Origin: Curtanaerobium respiraculi
GTDB taxonomy: Bacteria > Actinomycetota > Coriobacteriia > Coriobacteriales > Eggerthellaceae
Length of the DNA stretch: 64,000 bases
Assembly: GCF_024609215.1 (NCBI RefSeq)
Contig: NZ_JANIPD030000034.1
Coordinates: 124,001 to 188,000 of the forward strand
Direction: 5' to 3'
Shown here: positions 7,781-16,999 of the stretch, piece after piece
How the letters are laid out: each line of letters starts with the position of its first letter
Position numbering within the stretch: position 1 is the stretch's first letter
Program-made: the position numbers and the translations under genes
The notes under the pieces: model-generated
Database searches by the model: none
Told to the model about the DNA's origin: nothing
What the model saw: the letters and a program-made list of their open reading frames with translations, nothing else

Positions 7781-9586
7781 ATGGACAACAGCGTGCCCCC
7801 GACACCGCGCGCGCTCTGCATCACCGGAGGCCCCGCCAGCGGGAAGACGCGCAGGCTGGCGCAGCACGTTTACGACCTGCTCCGATGCGGAGCGGCCCCC
7901 GGCTCCGTCGCCGCTGTGACAGCATCTCCCTCCGGAATCCCCCGGCTGCGCGAAGCGCTGGAGTCGATCGGCATCCCCACCGTATGCACCCGCGTACCGC
8001 AGCCCCATCCCTGCACGGACGGGGCTGCGGTACGCGTCCGATCCGTTCGGGAACTTGCGCTTGAGGTGCTGGACGAACCCGGCGCCCGCGCCTTCACCAA
8101 CCGCCGGCCAAGGGTGCTGGAAGATTTCGAAGAGACGTTTCTGTTCGAAGACATGCGCGCAAGCCGGATCCGGCAGAAGCGCTTGCGAAACCTTCTGCGA
8201 TTCATGCAACGGGGCTTCTCGGAACTAGCAGACTTCAGCCCCAATTGGACAGTTACCGACGAGGAGGATCGCGTCCTCGCCCTGCTGCGCTCCAACTTGG
8301 ATTTCACCGACGGTATCCTCGCCTGCGAGATCGGCAACCTGGCGCTCCGCTACCTGCTGTCCGGGAAATCGATTCTGGCATCCCATCGAATCGACCATAT
8401 GGTCTTCGACGATTACTGCCTGGCCAACCGCGCGCTTCAAGTGCTGGCGAACACCCTCGCCAAAGAAAGTATCGTGGTTGCCGCAGATCCGGAATCCACG
8501 TTGGAGGTGCACGAACCCTTCCCGTACGAAGCGGGCATCGTTGAGTTCTTGAAGGCCAATCCTCATGCCGACCGCATCGAACTCGCGAGCTGCCATCGCA
8601 GCGCTCGCCTCGCAGCCGTTATCGAGAACCTGCACGCATGGGAGAACGCGACCCCCGGACGAGAATCGGGGACGACCGCCCGGAAGGGGCCTCGGGCGGA
8701 ATCGTTCATGGAGGAGACCGTCGAAGGGGAGTTGAATCTCATCGCCGGTCTTGCGGAGCGCGAGCTGGAAGAAGACCCCCGTGCGCGCATTTTCATAGCC
8801 GGGGTCAATCCCGTCTGGCGCCGCAATCTGCAGCGCTACCTCGAACGGATCGGCTTCGATGTGCAGGCGGCGCCCTCCCCCAACGGCCTGCGGATCAGGA
8901 ACGACTTCCGCAACGAGAAACGCATGGCGAAAGCACGGGAGCGCACTATCGATCGGCTGGCGCAAGACCCCGAAGATTCCGTTGCCTGGCGCGCCTGGTG
9001 CGGCTTCGGCGATTACCTGGCCCGCAGCGTGCAGATTGCCGCCCTGTGCCAGCTTGCCGGCGACCGCACGCTCGCGCACGCGCTATCCGACCTTTCCGCG
9101 GGCGTTCTTCCGGACGCATGTTCGGCCGATCCGCAGCTTGCAACGCTCGCAGAGCTGTACCGCACGGGGTCAGCCGCGGCGCGGGCCCGCAGGGTGCGGC
9201 AGGCTGCCGCATCCCCCGCCGGCGATGGGATCGAAGAAGGGTCCGACCGCCACCAAGGCGCCTCGATCGTGATAGGCCCGCCGGAAAGCGCCTGCAATGC
9301 GCAGGCGAGCTTGGTCATATTCGGCGGATTCGTGAACGGGTGGATCCCCTCGCGATCATACCTGGAGCAAGGCGGCCTTGTCGGGCAAGAGCGGGTCCGC
9401 GCGCGCCAACGCGATGCTCGCGCTTGCTCCCTCGTCGCCAGCAGAGCGACCAAGCGGTTGGTGTTCACCGGGTTCACCTCCTGCTCTCTGGAGATGGCGG
9501 AGACCTTGCAGCTGAAAATCGATCGCATCGTCCTGCGCAGGGGGCATCGCATCGCCTTGCTCTCGCCCAGCACGCTCCTTACCTGA
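7781..9586 (+). CDS. UvrD/Rep-like superfamily-1 helicase-like protein
   Basis: A 601-residue cytoplasmic protein resembling superfamily-1 helicases. A Walker A site (GGPASGKTRRL) lies near residue 18. A motif-II-like stretch (HMVFDDYCLANRALQVLA) and a motif-III-like stretch (VVAADPESTLEV) follow near residues 205-235, then a motif-IV-like arginine site (ELASCHRSARL). A weak motif VI (SLVASRATKRLVFTG) lies near the end. Acidic motif II reads FDDY rather than DEAQD, and no nuclease domain is seen, so ATPase and helicase activity are uncertain. AGGAG precedes ATG 7781; the longer upstream frame has no ribosome site. It could equally be a degenerate AddAB/UvrD relative. Confidence 0.7.
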   Translation: MDNSVPPTPRALCITGGPASGKTRRLAQHVYDLLRCGAAPGSVAAVTASPSGIPRLREALESIGIPTVCTRVPQPHPCTDGAAVRVRSVRELALEVLDEPGARAFTNRRPRVLEDFEETFLFEDMRASRIRQKRLRNLLRFMQRGFSELADFSPNWTVTDEEDRVLALLRSNLDFTDGILACEIGNLALRYLLSGKSILASHRIDHMVFDDYCLANRALQVLANTLAKESIVVAADPESTLEVHEPFPYEAGIVEFLKANPHADRIELASCHRSARLAAVIENLHAWENATPGRESGTTARKGPRAESFMEETVEGELNLIAGLAERELEEDPRARIFIAGVNPVWRRNLQRYLERIGFDVQAAPSPNGLRIRNDFRNEKRMAKARERTIDRLAQDPEDSVAWRAWCGFGDYLARSVQIAALCQLAGDRTLAHALSDLSAGVLPDACSADPQLATLAELYRTGSAAARARRVRQAAASPAGDGIEEGSDRHQGASIVIGPPESACNAQASLVIFGGFVNGWIPSRSYLEQGGLVGQERVRARQRDARACSLVASRATKRLVFTGFTSCSLEMAETLQLKIDRIVLRRGHRIALLSPSTLLT

Positions 9587-9730
9587 CATACCGTCGACCG
9601 AGAGGAAGAGCCATCCGAGAATGCAAGCATAGCCCCCGTTCATGGGGGAACCATGTTTATCACTCGAGATCCCGACCCCATTGCTAGAATAGGCATGTTA
9701 TGCCCACTTGACCGAGGAGGACCCTGGGCT

Positions 9731-10753
9731 TTGAACCCCACGCTCACCATAGCGATGCCGTGCTACAACACCGAAGCCTATCTCGAGAAGAGTTTCGACT
9801 CGCTCGTGGACCAGGTCGAGGGCATCGAGATCATCGCAGTCGATGACGGATCGAGCGACGACACCCTTTCGATCCTGAAGCGCTACGAGCAGGCCAATCC
9901 CGAAGTCGTCCGCGTCTTCCATCAAGAGAACTCCGGCTGGGGCGGCGCCATCATGCACGCGGTGGACGAGGCGCGCGGCACATTCACCATGGTGCTCGAC
10001 TCAGATGACAGCCTCGATGCCGACGTGCTCCGCCACTTGGTCGCGAAGATCGAGGAGCTCGAGGCCGCCGATGCGGAAGTCGACCTCTTCGTGACGAACT
10101 ACGTGTACGACCACGTGGCCGACCATACGCGCAAGCGGATCAGCTACCGCAAGATGATGCCCCGCGGCAAAGTGTTCACCTGGTCCGATACGAGCAAGCC
10201 GGGCATCAGCGAATACTTCATGATCCACGCCATGACCTACCGGACGGACACCCTGCGCGAAAGCGGGCTGGATCTCCCCCGCCACGCCGCCTACATGGAC
10301 AGCGTGTTCGCGCTCCATCCCCTGCCCTTCGTCCGGAATCTGTACTACCTCGACGAGGACCTGTACTTCTACCTGATCGGGCGCGAGGGGCAGTCCATCG
10401 AGATCGATGTGCTGAAGAAGCATATCGACGAGCAGCTGCTTGCCACGCGCACGGTGATCGATGACTTCGACTACCTGCGGCTGTGCCGTCAGAGCCAGGA
10501 GCTGGCCGACAGCATCGCGAGGTACCTCTCCACCATGATGACCGTGTCGACGGTGTACCTGTTCAAGATCAACACGCCCGAATCGATCGGGCAAGTAGAT
10601 GAGATTTGGAATTACCTCAAGACCCACGACCGACCGATGCACCATAAAGTAATATGGTCGCTGGCGGGCTGGGCCTATCGGCGCACTCGCGGCGGGCGTG
10701 CGGGTGTCAGGGGCACATACACGCTCATCAACAAGGTGTTCAAGTTCGCGTAA
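9731..10753 (+). CDS. family 2 glycosyltransferase
   Basis: A GT-A fold glycosyltransferase of 340 residues. It begins TLTIAMPCYNTEAYLEKS, with AVDDGSSDDTL for nucleotide binding and the metal-binding DSDDS near residue 95. These enzymes transfer a sugar from a nucleotide-sugar to a cell-envelope acceptor. The most likely start is TTG 9731, which has GAGGAGG ten bases upstream; an ATG at 9653 in the same frame has none. A TAGAAT hexamer at 9685-9690 could be the -10 element. Forty-seven bases downstream begins a flippase-like membrane protein, so the pair probably builds an envelope glycoconjugate. Confidence 0.85.
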   Translation: MNPTLTIAMPCYNTEAYLEKSFDSLVDQVEGIEIIAVDDGSSDDTLSILKRYEQANPEVVRVFHQENSGWGGAIMHAVDEARGTFTMVLDSDDSLDADVLRHLVAKIEELEAADAEVDLFVTNYVYDHVADHTRKRISYRKMMPRGKVFTWSDTSKPGISEYFMIHAMTYRTDTLRESGLDLPRHAAYMDSVFALHPLPFVRNLYYLDEDLYFYLIGREGQSIEIDVLKKHIDEQLLATRTVIDDFDYLRLCRQSQELADSIARYLSTMMTVSTVYLFKINTPESIGQVDEIWNYLKTHDRPMHHKVIWSLAGWAYRRTRGGRAGVRGTYTLINKVFKFA

Positions 10754-10800
10754 GCGCGGACGAGGCAACGGCCGAGCGCGCCAGTCTAGGGAAGGTGCCC

Positions 10801-11874
10801 ATGCGGGACACGCAAGACTCAATACAAGACGTAGAGGAAGCCGAAGAGCCTCACATCAAGGGCAAGGTCATCAACTACGTTTTGGTGCTGGTGGCCTTCG
10901 CCGTCCTGCTGATCTACCTGTTCATCGTCGGCGAGGCGGACGAGCTCTCCGAGGCCGTCCAGTCCATCCGATGGACATGGCTGACGCTCGCGCTGTTCAT
11001 GGTGGTCCTGTACTGGGTCCTCGAAAGCGCCTGCATGCAGATCTTCGCCAACAAGATGTTCCCCGGATTCAAGTTCTGGAAGACGAACGTCGTGTCGGTG
11101 ATAGGGCAATACTTCAATTGCATCACCCCCCTTTCCAGCGGCGGGCAACCTTTCCAGGCGTATTACTACAGTCGCTTCGGCATGCCGTATGCGAAGTCGA
11201 TTCCGATGCTGCTCTGCCGGTTCATCTCGTACCAGCTGTCGACCACCACGTTCTGCGCGCTCGTCCTGATCCTGCGTTTCAGCTATTTCACCGAGCAGAA
11301 CCCCGCGCTCATGACGCTCGTCATCATCGGCTTCATCGGAGGGTTGGGGCTGATGACGATGCTCTTGCTGCTCGCGTTCTGGCGAAGCGGCACCACGCAC
11401 GGGATCCATGCGGTGCTGCGGTTGGGGAGCAGGGTCCACCTGGTGAAGAACCTGGAAGAGAGCCTCGCCTTCGTCGACAAGCAGATCGAGGACGCCTACA
11501 GCGAGGTGCGGTTCCTGCTGAGCGAGCCGAAGATGCTGCTCAAATCATCCGGCGTGACGTTCATCCAGCTGCTCGAGTACTTCACGATCTCCTACGTCAT
11601 CTACCGGGGCTTCGGCTACAACTCCGTCGATCCGGTCAACCTGATCGCCTGCCAGGCATTCGTGTACATGATCTCGTCGTTCGTCCCCACGCCGGGCGCC
11701 ATGGGCGCGGCGGAGGGCAGCTACGCGCTCTTCTTCAGCACGATCTACCCGAACAGCACGGTCGTGGCACTGTCCACGTTCATCTGGCGCCTGCTGACGT
11801 TCTACTTCCCCATCGTCGTGGGCATGCTCGCCACCGTCGCGGTCAACCACAGCAAGCGCCTGACCCGCCGGTAG
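10801..11874 (+). CDS. UPF0104/LPG-synthase-like membrane protein
   Basis: A 357-residue membrane protein with about eight helices, belonging to the lysylphosphatidylglycerol synthase transmembrane / AglD-like family. It has the family glycine-rich ITPLSSGGQPFQAYY near residue 105 and the C-terminal FVPTPGAMGAAEGSYA. Members are proposed lipid-linked sugar flippases or accessory proteins to glycosyltransferases. The start ATG 10801 is behind GGGAAGG; the same frame extends upstream to 10654 but would overlap the glycosyltransferase. The coupling with the preceding gene supports an envelope role. The substrate is unknown. Confidence 0.82.
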   Translation: MRDTQDSIQDVEEAEEPHIKGKVINYVLVLVAFAVLLIYLFIVGEADELSEAVQSIRWTWLTLALFMVVLYWVLESACMQIFANKMFPGFKFWKTNVVSVIGQYFNCITPLSSGGQPFQAYYYSRFGMPYAKSIPMLLCRFISYQLSTTTFCALVLILRFSYFTEQNPALMTLVIIGFIGGLGLMTMLLLLAFWRSGTTHGIHAVLRLGSRVHLVKNLEESLAFVDKQIEDAYSEVRFLLSEPKMLLKSSGVTFIQLLEYFTISYVIYRGFGYNSVDPVNLIACQAFVYMISSFVPTPGAMGAAEGSYALFFSTIYPNSTVVALSTFIWRLLTFYFPIVVGMLATVAVNHSKRLTRR

Positions 11875-12256
11875 GCGCCCTCGCCGCGCGCTCGCCACGC
11901 AAGATCCGAGGGTCGATGCGATAGCGAGGATGCCGAGCAAGCGGTGCGGCGATTCGCGGAGGACGGGCCCATAGGGCGTTCGGGGGAAGGTGCGCCGCGG
12001 GCACGATGGAGCTCCTCGATAGGTACACGAGGAACACCGCCGTCGCGGCAAGCAAGGCGGAACGCAAGGATCGAGATCGCATGGTTCCAGGTCGTTCGCA
12101 AGGTATCCTCTCGGTAGAGAGGGGACCGCATCAAACGCCTTTTACGGAGAAGATGGAACCCCGATGGGGTTGCGCCCTCTTCCTTCGTCATACGCCGGCG
12201 CGCGGGCGCGTGGCGAAGGCGAGGGCCGGATCCCGCTGCCAGGACCCGGCCCTCTT
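11875..12256. other. intergenic stretch without a clear gene
   Basis: About 380 bases between two convergent units. On the minus strand, short hydrophobic peptides appear in two different frames near 11900-12080 (ALLAATAVFLVYLS in one, HRLLGILAIASTLGS in another). This would fit a decayed small membrane-protein gene, but nothing is convincing. A second inverted repeat (arms near 12222-12230 and 12245-12253) flanks the terminator of rplA. Confidence 0.4.
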
Positions 12257-12288
12257 CCAGAAGGGGCTTTCGATATAGCCCCTTCTGG
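12257..12288 (-). terminator. hairpin downstream of rplA
   Basis: Arms CCAGAAGGGGCT (12257-12268) and AGCCCCTTCTGG (12277-12288) with an 8-base loop lie 18 bases beyond the rplA stop. No clear U run follows on the minus strand, so termination strength is uncertain. Confidence 0.6.
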
Positions 12289-12305
12289 GCAGTCGATAGG
12301 AAGAA

Positions 12306-13019
12306 CTATTCGGGGGCGACCGTATAATTGCGGTTGACCGACGGATCGACCTTGATGGGAGCGCCCATCGTGCTCACCACGGTGACGCTCTTGACGTAGC
12401 GGCCTTTGGCGGCTGCGGGCTTCAGGCGGAGGATCTCGTCGAACAGCGCGCCGTAGTTTTCAGCCAGCTGCTCGGCGGTGAAGCTCGCCTTGCCCAGGAT
12501 GACGTGGCAGATGCCGTAGCGATCGGCGCGGTACTCGACGCGACCGCCCTTGAGCTCGCCGATGGCCTTGGCCACATCGGGGGTGACGGTACCCAGCTTG
12601 GGGTTGGGCATCAAACCGCGGGGGCCGAGAACCCGGCCGAGACGGCCGACCTTGCCCATCTGGTCCGGGGTGGCGACGGCTGCATCGAAGTCGATCTTGC
12701 CGGCCTGCACATCGGCGACCAGGTCGTCGGATCCGACGATGTCGGCACCGGCTTCGCGGGCGGCATCGGCCGCAGCGCCCTCGGCGAACACGGCGACGCG
12801 GACGGTCTTGCCGCTGCCGTTGGGCAGGCTGATGGTGCCGCGGAGCTGCTGGTCGGCCTTGCGCGTGTCGATGCCGAGGCGGATGTGGACCTCGACCGTC
12901 TCGTCGAATTTGGCGGTCGCAGTCTCCTTCACCAATTCGAACGCGCTGATGGGGGCGTACAGCTTGGAAGCGTCGATCTTCTCGGCTGCGGCTTTCTGTC
13001 GCTTGGTCGGTTTAGCCAT
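12306..13019 (-). CDS. rplA: 50S ribosomal protein L1
   Basis: Ribosomal protein L1, 237 residues, the normal family length. It binds 23S rRNA at the L1 stalk and helps release deacylated tRNA. The sequence shows the family core ([21 protein letters not shown], then [18 protein letters not shown] split by short runs). A basic N-terminus ([14 protein letters not shown]) is typical. It lies 58 bases downstream of rplK, the standard order, and is the last gene of the secE-nusG-rplK-rplA string. In many bacteria L1 represses its own operon by binding the mRNA leader. No such leader structure was identified here. Confidence 0.97.
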   Translation of the reverse strand: MAKPTKRQKAAAEKIDASKLYAPISAFELVKETATAKFDETVEVHIRLGIDTRKADQQLRGTISLPNGSGKTVRVAVFAEGAAADAAREAGADIVGSDDLVADVQAGKIDFDAAVATPDQMGKVGRLGRVLGPRGLMPNPKLGTVTPDVAKAIGELKGGRVEYRADRYGICHVILGKASFTAEQLAENYGALFDEILRLKPAAAKGRYVKSVTVVSTMGAPIKVDPSVNRNYTVAPE

Positions 13020-13077
13020 GTGAAATTCCTTTCGTGGTAGTAGCGGGCGATCGCCCTTCCACTGGTTTACCTATGCG

Positions 13078-13575
13078 CTACTCGGCGGGGGCGCCGTCGA
13101 GGATAGCCTGGAGCTTGCGGGAGATCTTGTACTCGGTCTTGGGAGCGCGGCCCTCGATCGAAACGCCCATGGAGCGGGCGGTGCCGGCGACGATCTCCAT
13201 CGCGGCCTCGATGTCGTTGGCGTTCAGATCGGGGAGCTTGATCTCGGCGATCTCGCGGAGTTGGTCGAGGCTTAGCTCGCCGACCTTGCGGATCTGGGGC
13301 ACGCCGCTGCCGCTTTTGATGCCGAGACGCTCCTTGATGAGCACGGCCGCCGGCGGGGTCTTGCACACGAAGGTGAAGGACTTGTCCTCGTATATCGTGA
13401 TCTCGACGGGGATGATGGTACCGGACTGATCCTGCGTCTGGGCGTTGAACGCCTGGCAGAACTGCATGATGTTGACGCCCTGGGCGCCCAGGGCCGGGCC
13501 GACCGGGGGAGCCGGGTTTGCCGCGCCAGCCGGGATCTGAAGCTTGACGAAGCCGGTTTTCTTCTTTTCAGCCAT
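13078..13575 (-). CDS. rplK: 50S ribosomal protein L11
   Basis: Ribosomal protein L11, part of the GTPase-associated centre. The N-terminal proline-rich signature ([20 protein letters not shown]) and the C-terminal rRNA-binding domain are intact. At 165 residues it is about 24 longer than the usual 141, because of a basic C-terminal tail ([19 protein letters not shown]) after the normal end. The tail might be a lineage trait. It is followed by rplA in the same transcript. Confidence 0.96.
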   Translation of the reverse strand: MAEKKKTGFVKLQIPAGAANPAPPVGPALGAQGVNIMQFCQAFNAQTQDQSGTIIPVEITIYEDKSFTFVCKTPPAAVLIKERLGIKSGSGVPQIRKVGELSLDQLREIAEIKLPDLNANDIEAAMEIVAGTARSMGVSIEGRAPKTEYKISRKLQAILDGAPAE

Positions 13576-13686
13576 GATTTAGTTTCCTAACCTCATGTTT
13601 CGAATAGTTCAATCTATCAACAAGCGCCCTGCCTGCGCGAGAAGCCCCTGTCCACCTGGGCGCGCACGCGACGCGTTGTTTCCTGC

Positions 13687-14223
13687 TTAGATGCTCGCCA
13701 CCTGGTCGAAGCTCAGCTCGACCGGGGTCTCGCGGCCGAAGATGGAGACAAGGACTTTGACCTTGTTCGCCTCGGGCGCGACCTCCGATACGGTTCCGTC
13801 GAAATCGGCGAGCGGACCGGAGATGACCTTGACCGCCTGCCCGACCTCCAAGTTGGTTTCGGTCTTGCGGGGGGCCTCCACGCTCTTATCGGAGCGCTTC
13901 ATGATCTTGTTGAATTCTTCCCGCGTCAGCGGAGCCGGGGAAGCCTGGCTGCCGACGAACCCCGTCACGCCCGGAGTGTTGCGGACTGCAGCCCAGCTGC
14001 GATCGTCAAGCTCCATGCGGACGAGCACGTAGCCCGGGAAGACCTTCTTGTCGGATTCGACGCGCTTGCCGCCCTCTTTGATCTCGGTGACGGTCTCCAT
14101 CGGAATCTCGATGCCGAAGATGTTGTTTTCGAGCCCCATCGTTTCGATGCGGCTTTCAAGATTCTGCTTCACTTTGTTCTCGTACCCGGAATAGGTGTGA
14201 AGCACGTACCATTTCTTAGCCAT
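13687..14223 (-). CDS. nusG: transcription elongation factor NusG
   Basis: NusG, 178 residues, binds RNA polymerase and couples it to Rho and the ribosome. The N-terminal NGN domain begins [17 protein letters not shown]. The C-terminal KOW domain ([19 protein letters not shown]) occupies the last 55 residues. Length and layout are normal. It starts 6 bases after the secE stop, so the two are translated together, the classic arrangement. Confidence 0.97.
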   Translation of the reverse strand: MAKKWYVLHTYSGYENKVKQNLESRIETMGLENNIFGIEIPMETVTEIKEGGKRVESDKKVFPGYVLVRMELDDRSWAAVRNTPGVTGFVGSQASPAPLTREEFNKIMKRSDKSVEAPRKTETNLEVGQAVKVISGPLADFDGTVSEVAPEANKVKVLVSIFGRETPVELSFDQVASI

Positions 14224-14229
14224 GTACCC

Positions 14230-14655
14230 TTACGCCCCCAGAGAGGAAATCCCCAGCAGCAGCGGGGTGACAACAAGATTATCGAGAATGAACACGTAGA
14301 CGCCGAAGAAGACGAGGGCGGCGACCACCACTCCCGTCCAGCGGATCACATCCTGCCGCGAGGGCCACGTGACGCGGCCGATCTCCTTGCGAACGTTCAT
14401 GAAGAAGCCGTCCTTCTTGAAGAGGGAACGGGGCTTCTTGGGCTCCTTGGAGGGAGCCTTCGCAGGCGCGGCTTTCTTTTCGGGAGCCTTCTCCTCGGGC
14501 TTCGAGAAACGCTTGAGGAGGCTTTTCTTCTCCTCGGGTTTGCTTTCTTCCTCCGCCTCGAGAACCGCCTCGCTCTCCTGAACCGCCTCAGCGGCCTTGC
14601 GGGCCTGACGGCGAGCGGAGGCTTTGGCCCGTTGCGTCTTTGATTTTTTTGCCAT
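14230..14655 (-). CDS. secE: preprotein translocase subunit SecE
   Basis: SecE, the small clamp subunit of the SecYEG channel. The conserved part is at the C-terminus (FMNVRKEIGRVTWPSRQDVI, then one membrane helix), where the V-x-W-P motif is intact. The first 75 residues are an Ala/Lys/Glu-rich charged extension, common in actinobacteria. ATG 14655 has AAAGGT just upstream; an in-frame ATG 39 bases earlier has no ribosome site. The product is 141 residues. Confidence 0.93.
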   Translation of the reverse strand: MAKKSKTQRAKASARRQARKAAEAVQESEAVLEAEEESKPEEKKSLLKRFSKPEEKAPEKKAAPAKAPSKEPKKPRSLFKKDGFFMNVRKEIGRVTWPSRQDVIRWTGVVVAALVFFGVYVFILDNLVVTPLLLGISSLGA

Positions 14656-14748
14656 GGCTACCTTTCGGTGGTTCTTCCGAACCCGAAATTTCATTCACTC
14701 TTAACGCCAAACAAGCAGCTTATGCAAAGCTGCTCGTAAACAAGCTGG

Positions 14749-14821
14749 CAGGCCAGGAAGGACTCGAACCCTCAACTTGCGGTTTTGGAGACCGCTGCTC
14801 TACCAATTGAACTACTGGCCT
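14749..14821 (-). tRNA. tRNA-Trp (anticodon CCA)
   Basis: A 73-base cloverleaf on the minus strand with acceptor AGGCCAG/CTGGCCT, anticodon loop CTCCAAA and T loop TTCGAGT. The 3' CCA is encoded at 14746-14748. It lies between rpmG and secE, a common place for tRNA-Trp in bacteria. Confidence 0.97.
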
Positions 14822-14833
14822 GTATGCAATCCC

Positions 14834-14983
14834 CTAGCGAGTCTCGCGATGCACGGTATGGTGCCCGCACCACTTGCAGTACTTCTTCAGTTCCATGCGA
14901 TCGGGTGTGTTCTGCTTGTTCTTTTTGGTCGTGTAATTGCGGCGCTTGCACTCGGTGCAGGCCAAGGTGACCAACGTACGCAT
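14834..14983 (-). CDS. rpmG: 50S ribosomal protein L33
   Basis: A 49-residue L33 with the zinc-ribbon form: two Cys pairs (CTEC near residue 9, CKWC near residue 36), the motif [20 protein letters not shown] and a C-terminal [16 protein letters not shown] lies before the ATG at 14983. It is found between tuf and tRNA-Trp, its standard position ahead of secE. Confidence 0.95.
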   Translation of the reverse strand: MRTLVTLACTECKRRNYTTKKNKQNTPDRMELKKYCKWCGHHTVHRETR

Positions 14984-15099
14984 TCAAAACTCCTTATGGT
15001 TACAATTGAAAGCATCTGGAAGATCGCATGGTCAAGTTAAGCGGGAAGCAAGGGGCTTGCGCGATGCAAGCCCCTTGCCGGAATTTCGCAGAATCGAGG

Positions 15100-16302
15100 T
15101 TATTTGATGATCTCGGTGACGCGACCGGAACCAACCGTGCGGCCGCCCTCGCGGATAGCGAACTTCAGACCCTGCTCCATCGCGACCGGGTGAATGAGCT
15201 CGCCCTTGATCTCAACGTTGTCGCCGGGCATGACCATCTCGGTGCCCTCGGGCAGATGCACAACGCCGGTGATGTCGGTGGTGCGGAAGTAGAACTGCGG
15301 ACGGTAGCCGTCGAAGAACGGGGTGTGGCGTCCGCCCTCCTCCTTGGTCAGAACGTAGATCTGGCCCTTGAACTCGGTGTGCGGGGTCACGCTGCCGGGC
15401 TTGCAGAGAACCTGGCCGCGGACGACGTCCTCGCGCTTGACGCCGCGGAGCAGAGCGCCGATGTTGTCGCCGGCTTCGGCGTAGTCGAGCAGCTTGCGGA
15501 ACATCTCGACGCCGGTGCAGGTGGTCTTGGCGGTGGGGCGGATGCCGACGATCTCAAGCTCGTCGCCGACCTTGACCTCGCCGCGCTCGACGCGGCCGGT
15601 GACGACGGTGCCGCGACCGGTGATGGTCATGACGTCCTCGATGGCCATCAGGAACGGCTTGTCGTTGTCGCGCTCCGGGGTGGGGATCCACTCGTCAACC
15701 GCGTCCATGAGCTGCCAGATGGCTTCCTGGGCATCCTTGTCGCCTTCGAGGGCCTTCAGGGCGGAGCCGCGGATGATCGGGGTGTCGTCTCCGGGGAAGT
15801 CGTAGCTGGTGAGCAGCTCGCGAACCTCCATCTCGACGAGCTCGAGGAGCTCCTCGTCGTCGACCATGTCGCACTTGTTCAGGAAGACGACGATGTAGGG
15901 CACGCCCACCTGGCGGGCGAGCAGGATGTGCTCGCGGGTCTGGGCCATGGGGCCGTCGGTGGCGGCGATGACCAGGATGGCGCCGTCCATCTGGGCAGCA
16001 CCGGTGATCATGTTCTTCACGTAGTCGGCGTGGCCCGGGCAGTCGACGTGAGCGTAATGGCGCTTGTCCGTCTCGTACTCGATGTGGGCGATGGAGATGG
16101 TGATGCCGCGCTCGCGCTCTTCGGGAGCCTTGTCGATCTTGTCGAATGCGGTGAAGTCGGCATGCGCGGTACCGTGGGACCCGTCGTTCTCGGACAGGGT
16201 CTTGGAAATGGCAGCGGTGAGCGTCGTCTTGCCGTGGTCAACGTGGCCGATGGTGCCGATGTTAACATGCGGCTTGGTACGCTCGAACTTTTCCTTAGCC
16301 AT
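15100..16302 (-). CDS. tuf: elongation factor Tu
   Basis: EF-Tu, 400 residues, delivers aminoacyl-tRNA to the ribosome. The G-domain motifs are intact: GHVDHGKT near residue 18, [11 protein letters not shown] near 80, NKCD near 135 and SALKALEG near 173. Domains 2 and 3 follow ([13 protein letters not shown]; the end is [11 protein letters not shown]). AAGGAGG precedes the ATG. It is preceded by three tRNA genes on the same strand and does not lie next to fusA, which sits about 28 kb away at 43864-45972. Confidence 0.98.
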   Translation of the reverse strand: MAKEKFERTKPHVNIGTIGHVDHGKTTLTAAISKTLSENDGSHGTAHADFTAFDKIDKAPEERERGITISIAHIEYETDKRHYAHVDCPGHADYVKNMITGAAQMDGAILVIAATDGPMAQTREHILLARQVGVPYIVVFLNKCDMVDDEELLELVEMEVRELLTSYDFPGDDTPIIRGSALKALEGDKDAQEAIWQLMDAVDEWIPTPERDNDKPFLMAIEDVMTITGRGTVVTGRVERGEVKVGDELEIVGIRPTAKTTCTGVEMFRKLLDYAEAGDNIGALLRGVKREDVVRGQVLCKPGSVTPHTEFKGQIYVLTKEEGGRHTPFFDGYRPQFYFRTTDITGVVHLPEGTEMVMPGDNVEIKGELIHPVAMEQGLKFAIREGGRTVGSGRVTEIIK

Positions 16303-16424
16303 TGAAATCCTCCTTCAAAGGAATGCGCCCCGGGCGGGACGCACATGATGATGAGACAGTTTGAAATGACACTGACCTATGCGCATGCGAGCATGGGCAT
16401 CGGGTCGTGGAATATTCGAAATGG

Positions 16425-16498
16425 TAGCGGTGACTGGATTCGAACCAGTGACGCCACGGGTATGAACCGTGTGCTCTAACCAACTGAGCTACACCGCC
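16425..16498 (-). tRNA. tRNA-Met (anticodon CAT)
   Basis: A 74-base tRNA on the minus strand with acceptor GGCGGTG/CACCGCT, anticodon CAT in a normal arm and encoded CCA at 16422-16424. The full acceptor pairing with a G-U first pair favours the elongator form over the initiator. Confidence 0.93.
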
Positions 16499-16510
16499 AT
16501 GGATGCATGG

Positions 16511-16583
16511 AGCCCGCGACCGGACTTGAACCGGTGACCTCTTCGTTACCAACGAAGTGCTCTACCGACTGAGCTACACGGGC
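16511..16583 (-). tRNA. tRNA-Thr (anticodon GGT)
   Basis: A 73-base tRNA on the minus strand with acceptor GCCCGTG/CGCGGGC, stem CTTCG/CGAAG around anticodon GGT and encoded CCA at 16508-16510. It lies 12 bases from tRNA-Met in a tRNA-tuf transcript. Confidence 0.95.
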
Positions 16584-16589
16584 AAATGG

Positions 16590-16670
16590 TGGGGATACCT
16601 GGACTCGAACCAGGGAACCCAGAGGGAGCGGATTTACAGTCCGCCGCAGTTGCCGCTGTGCCATATCCCC
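16590..16670 (-). tRNA. tRNA-Tyr (anticodon GTA)
   Basis: An 81-base tRNA on the minus strand with acceptor GGGGATA/TATCCCC, anticodon stem GCGGA/TCCGC around GTA, a long variable arm as expected for tRNA-Tyr, and encoded CCA at 16587-16589. First gene of the tRNA-tuf transcript. Confidence 0.94.
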
Positions 16671-16741
16671 ATTTGCTTAACTTGTGCGATTTTCAAGCTG
16701 CATGCCCGCATACGAGCGCTTTCTCCCAAGCGAGCATGAGA

Positions 16742-16770
16742 ATAATACGCGAGCTATTGGGGGCTGTCAA
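16742..16770 (-). promoter_or_regulatory. sigma-70 type promoter of the tRNA-tuf unit
   Basis: On the minus strand TTGACA (16770-16765) is separated by exactly 17 bases from TATTAT (16747-16742), near-perfect consensus. Transcription would begin near 16735, about 65 bases upstream of tRNA-Tyr. The stretch from here to 17000 has no gene. It contains a T-rich segment and the control region of the divergent symporter gene. Confidence 0.85.
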
Positions 16771-16999
16771 CAGCCGACACGCCCCCGGGCGTTTCTTCAT
16801 TAATCCTCCGCTTCGGCCCTCCGACGGCCTTTTTTCGGACTTTTTGACGGCCTTTCGACGGCTGGTCCGTGAAGCGCCTTTCATCCCCCCATTCCCGCTT
16901 TTCCGGCGGGTCTTCCCCCAAGATTACTCCACTCGGATAAAGCAAGCGCTATACTTCTGCAGTTACGTACGCAATGACCGCCTTTTCGGAAGAGGAACT

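Noticed and set aside
13078-13150. Extra C-terminal tail of L11 as a frameshift
   Set aside because: The tail is basic, in frame, ends at a normal stop and the family core is complete, so it is more likely a lineage extension.
15028-16305. Long plus-strand open frame opposite tuf
   Set aside because: It is the antisense shadow of a highly biased, GC-rich gene. It is rich in Val/Asp/Gly/Leu repeats and has no ribosome site.
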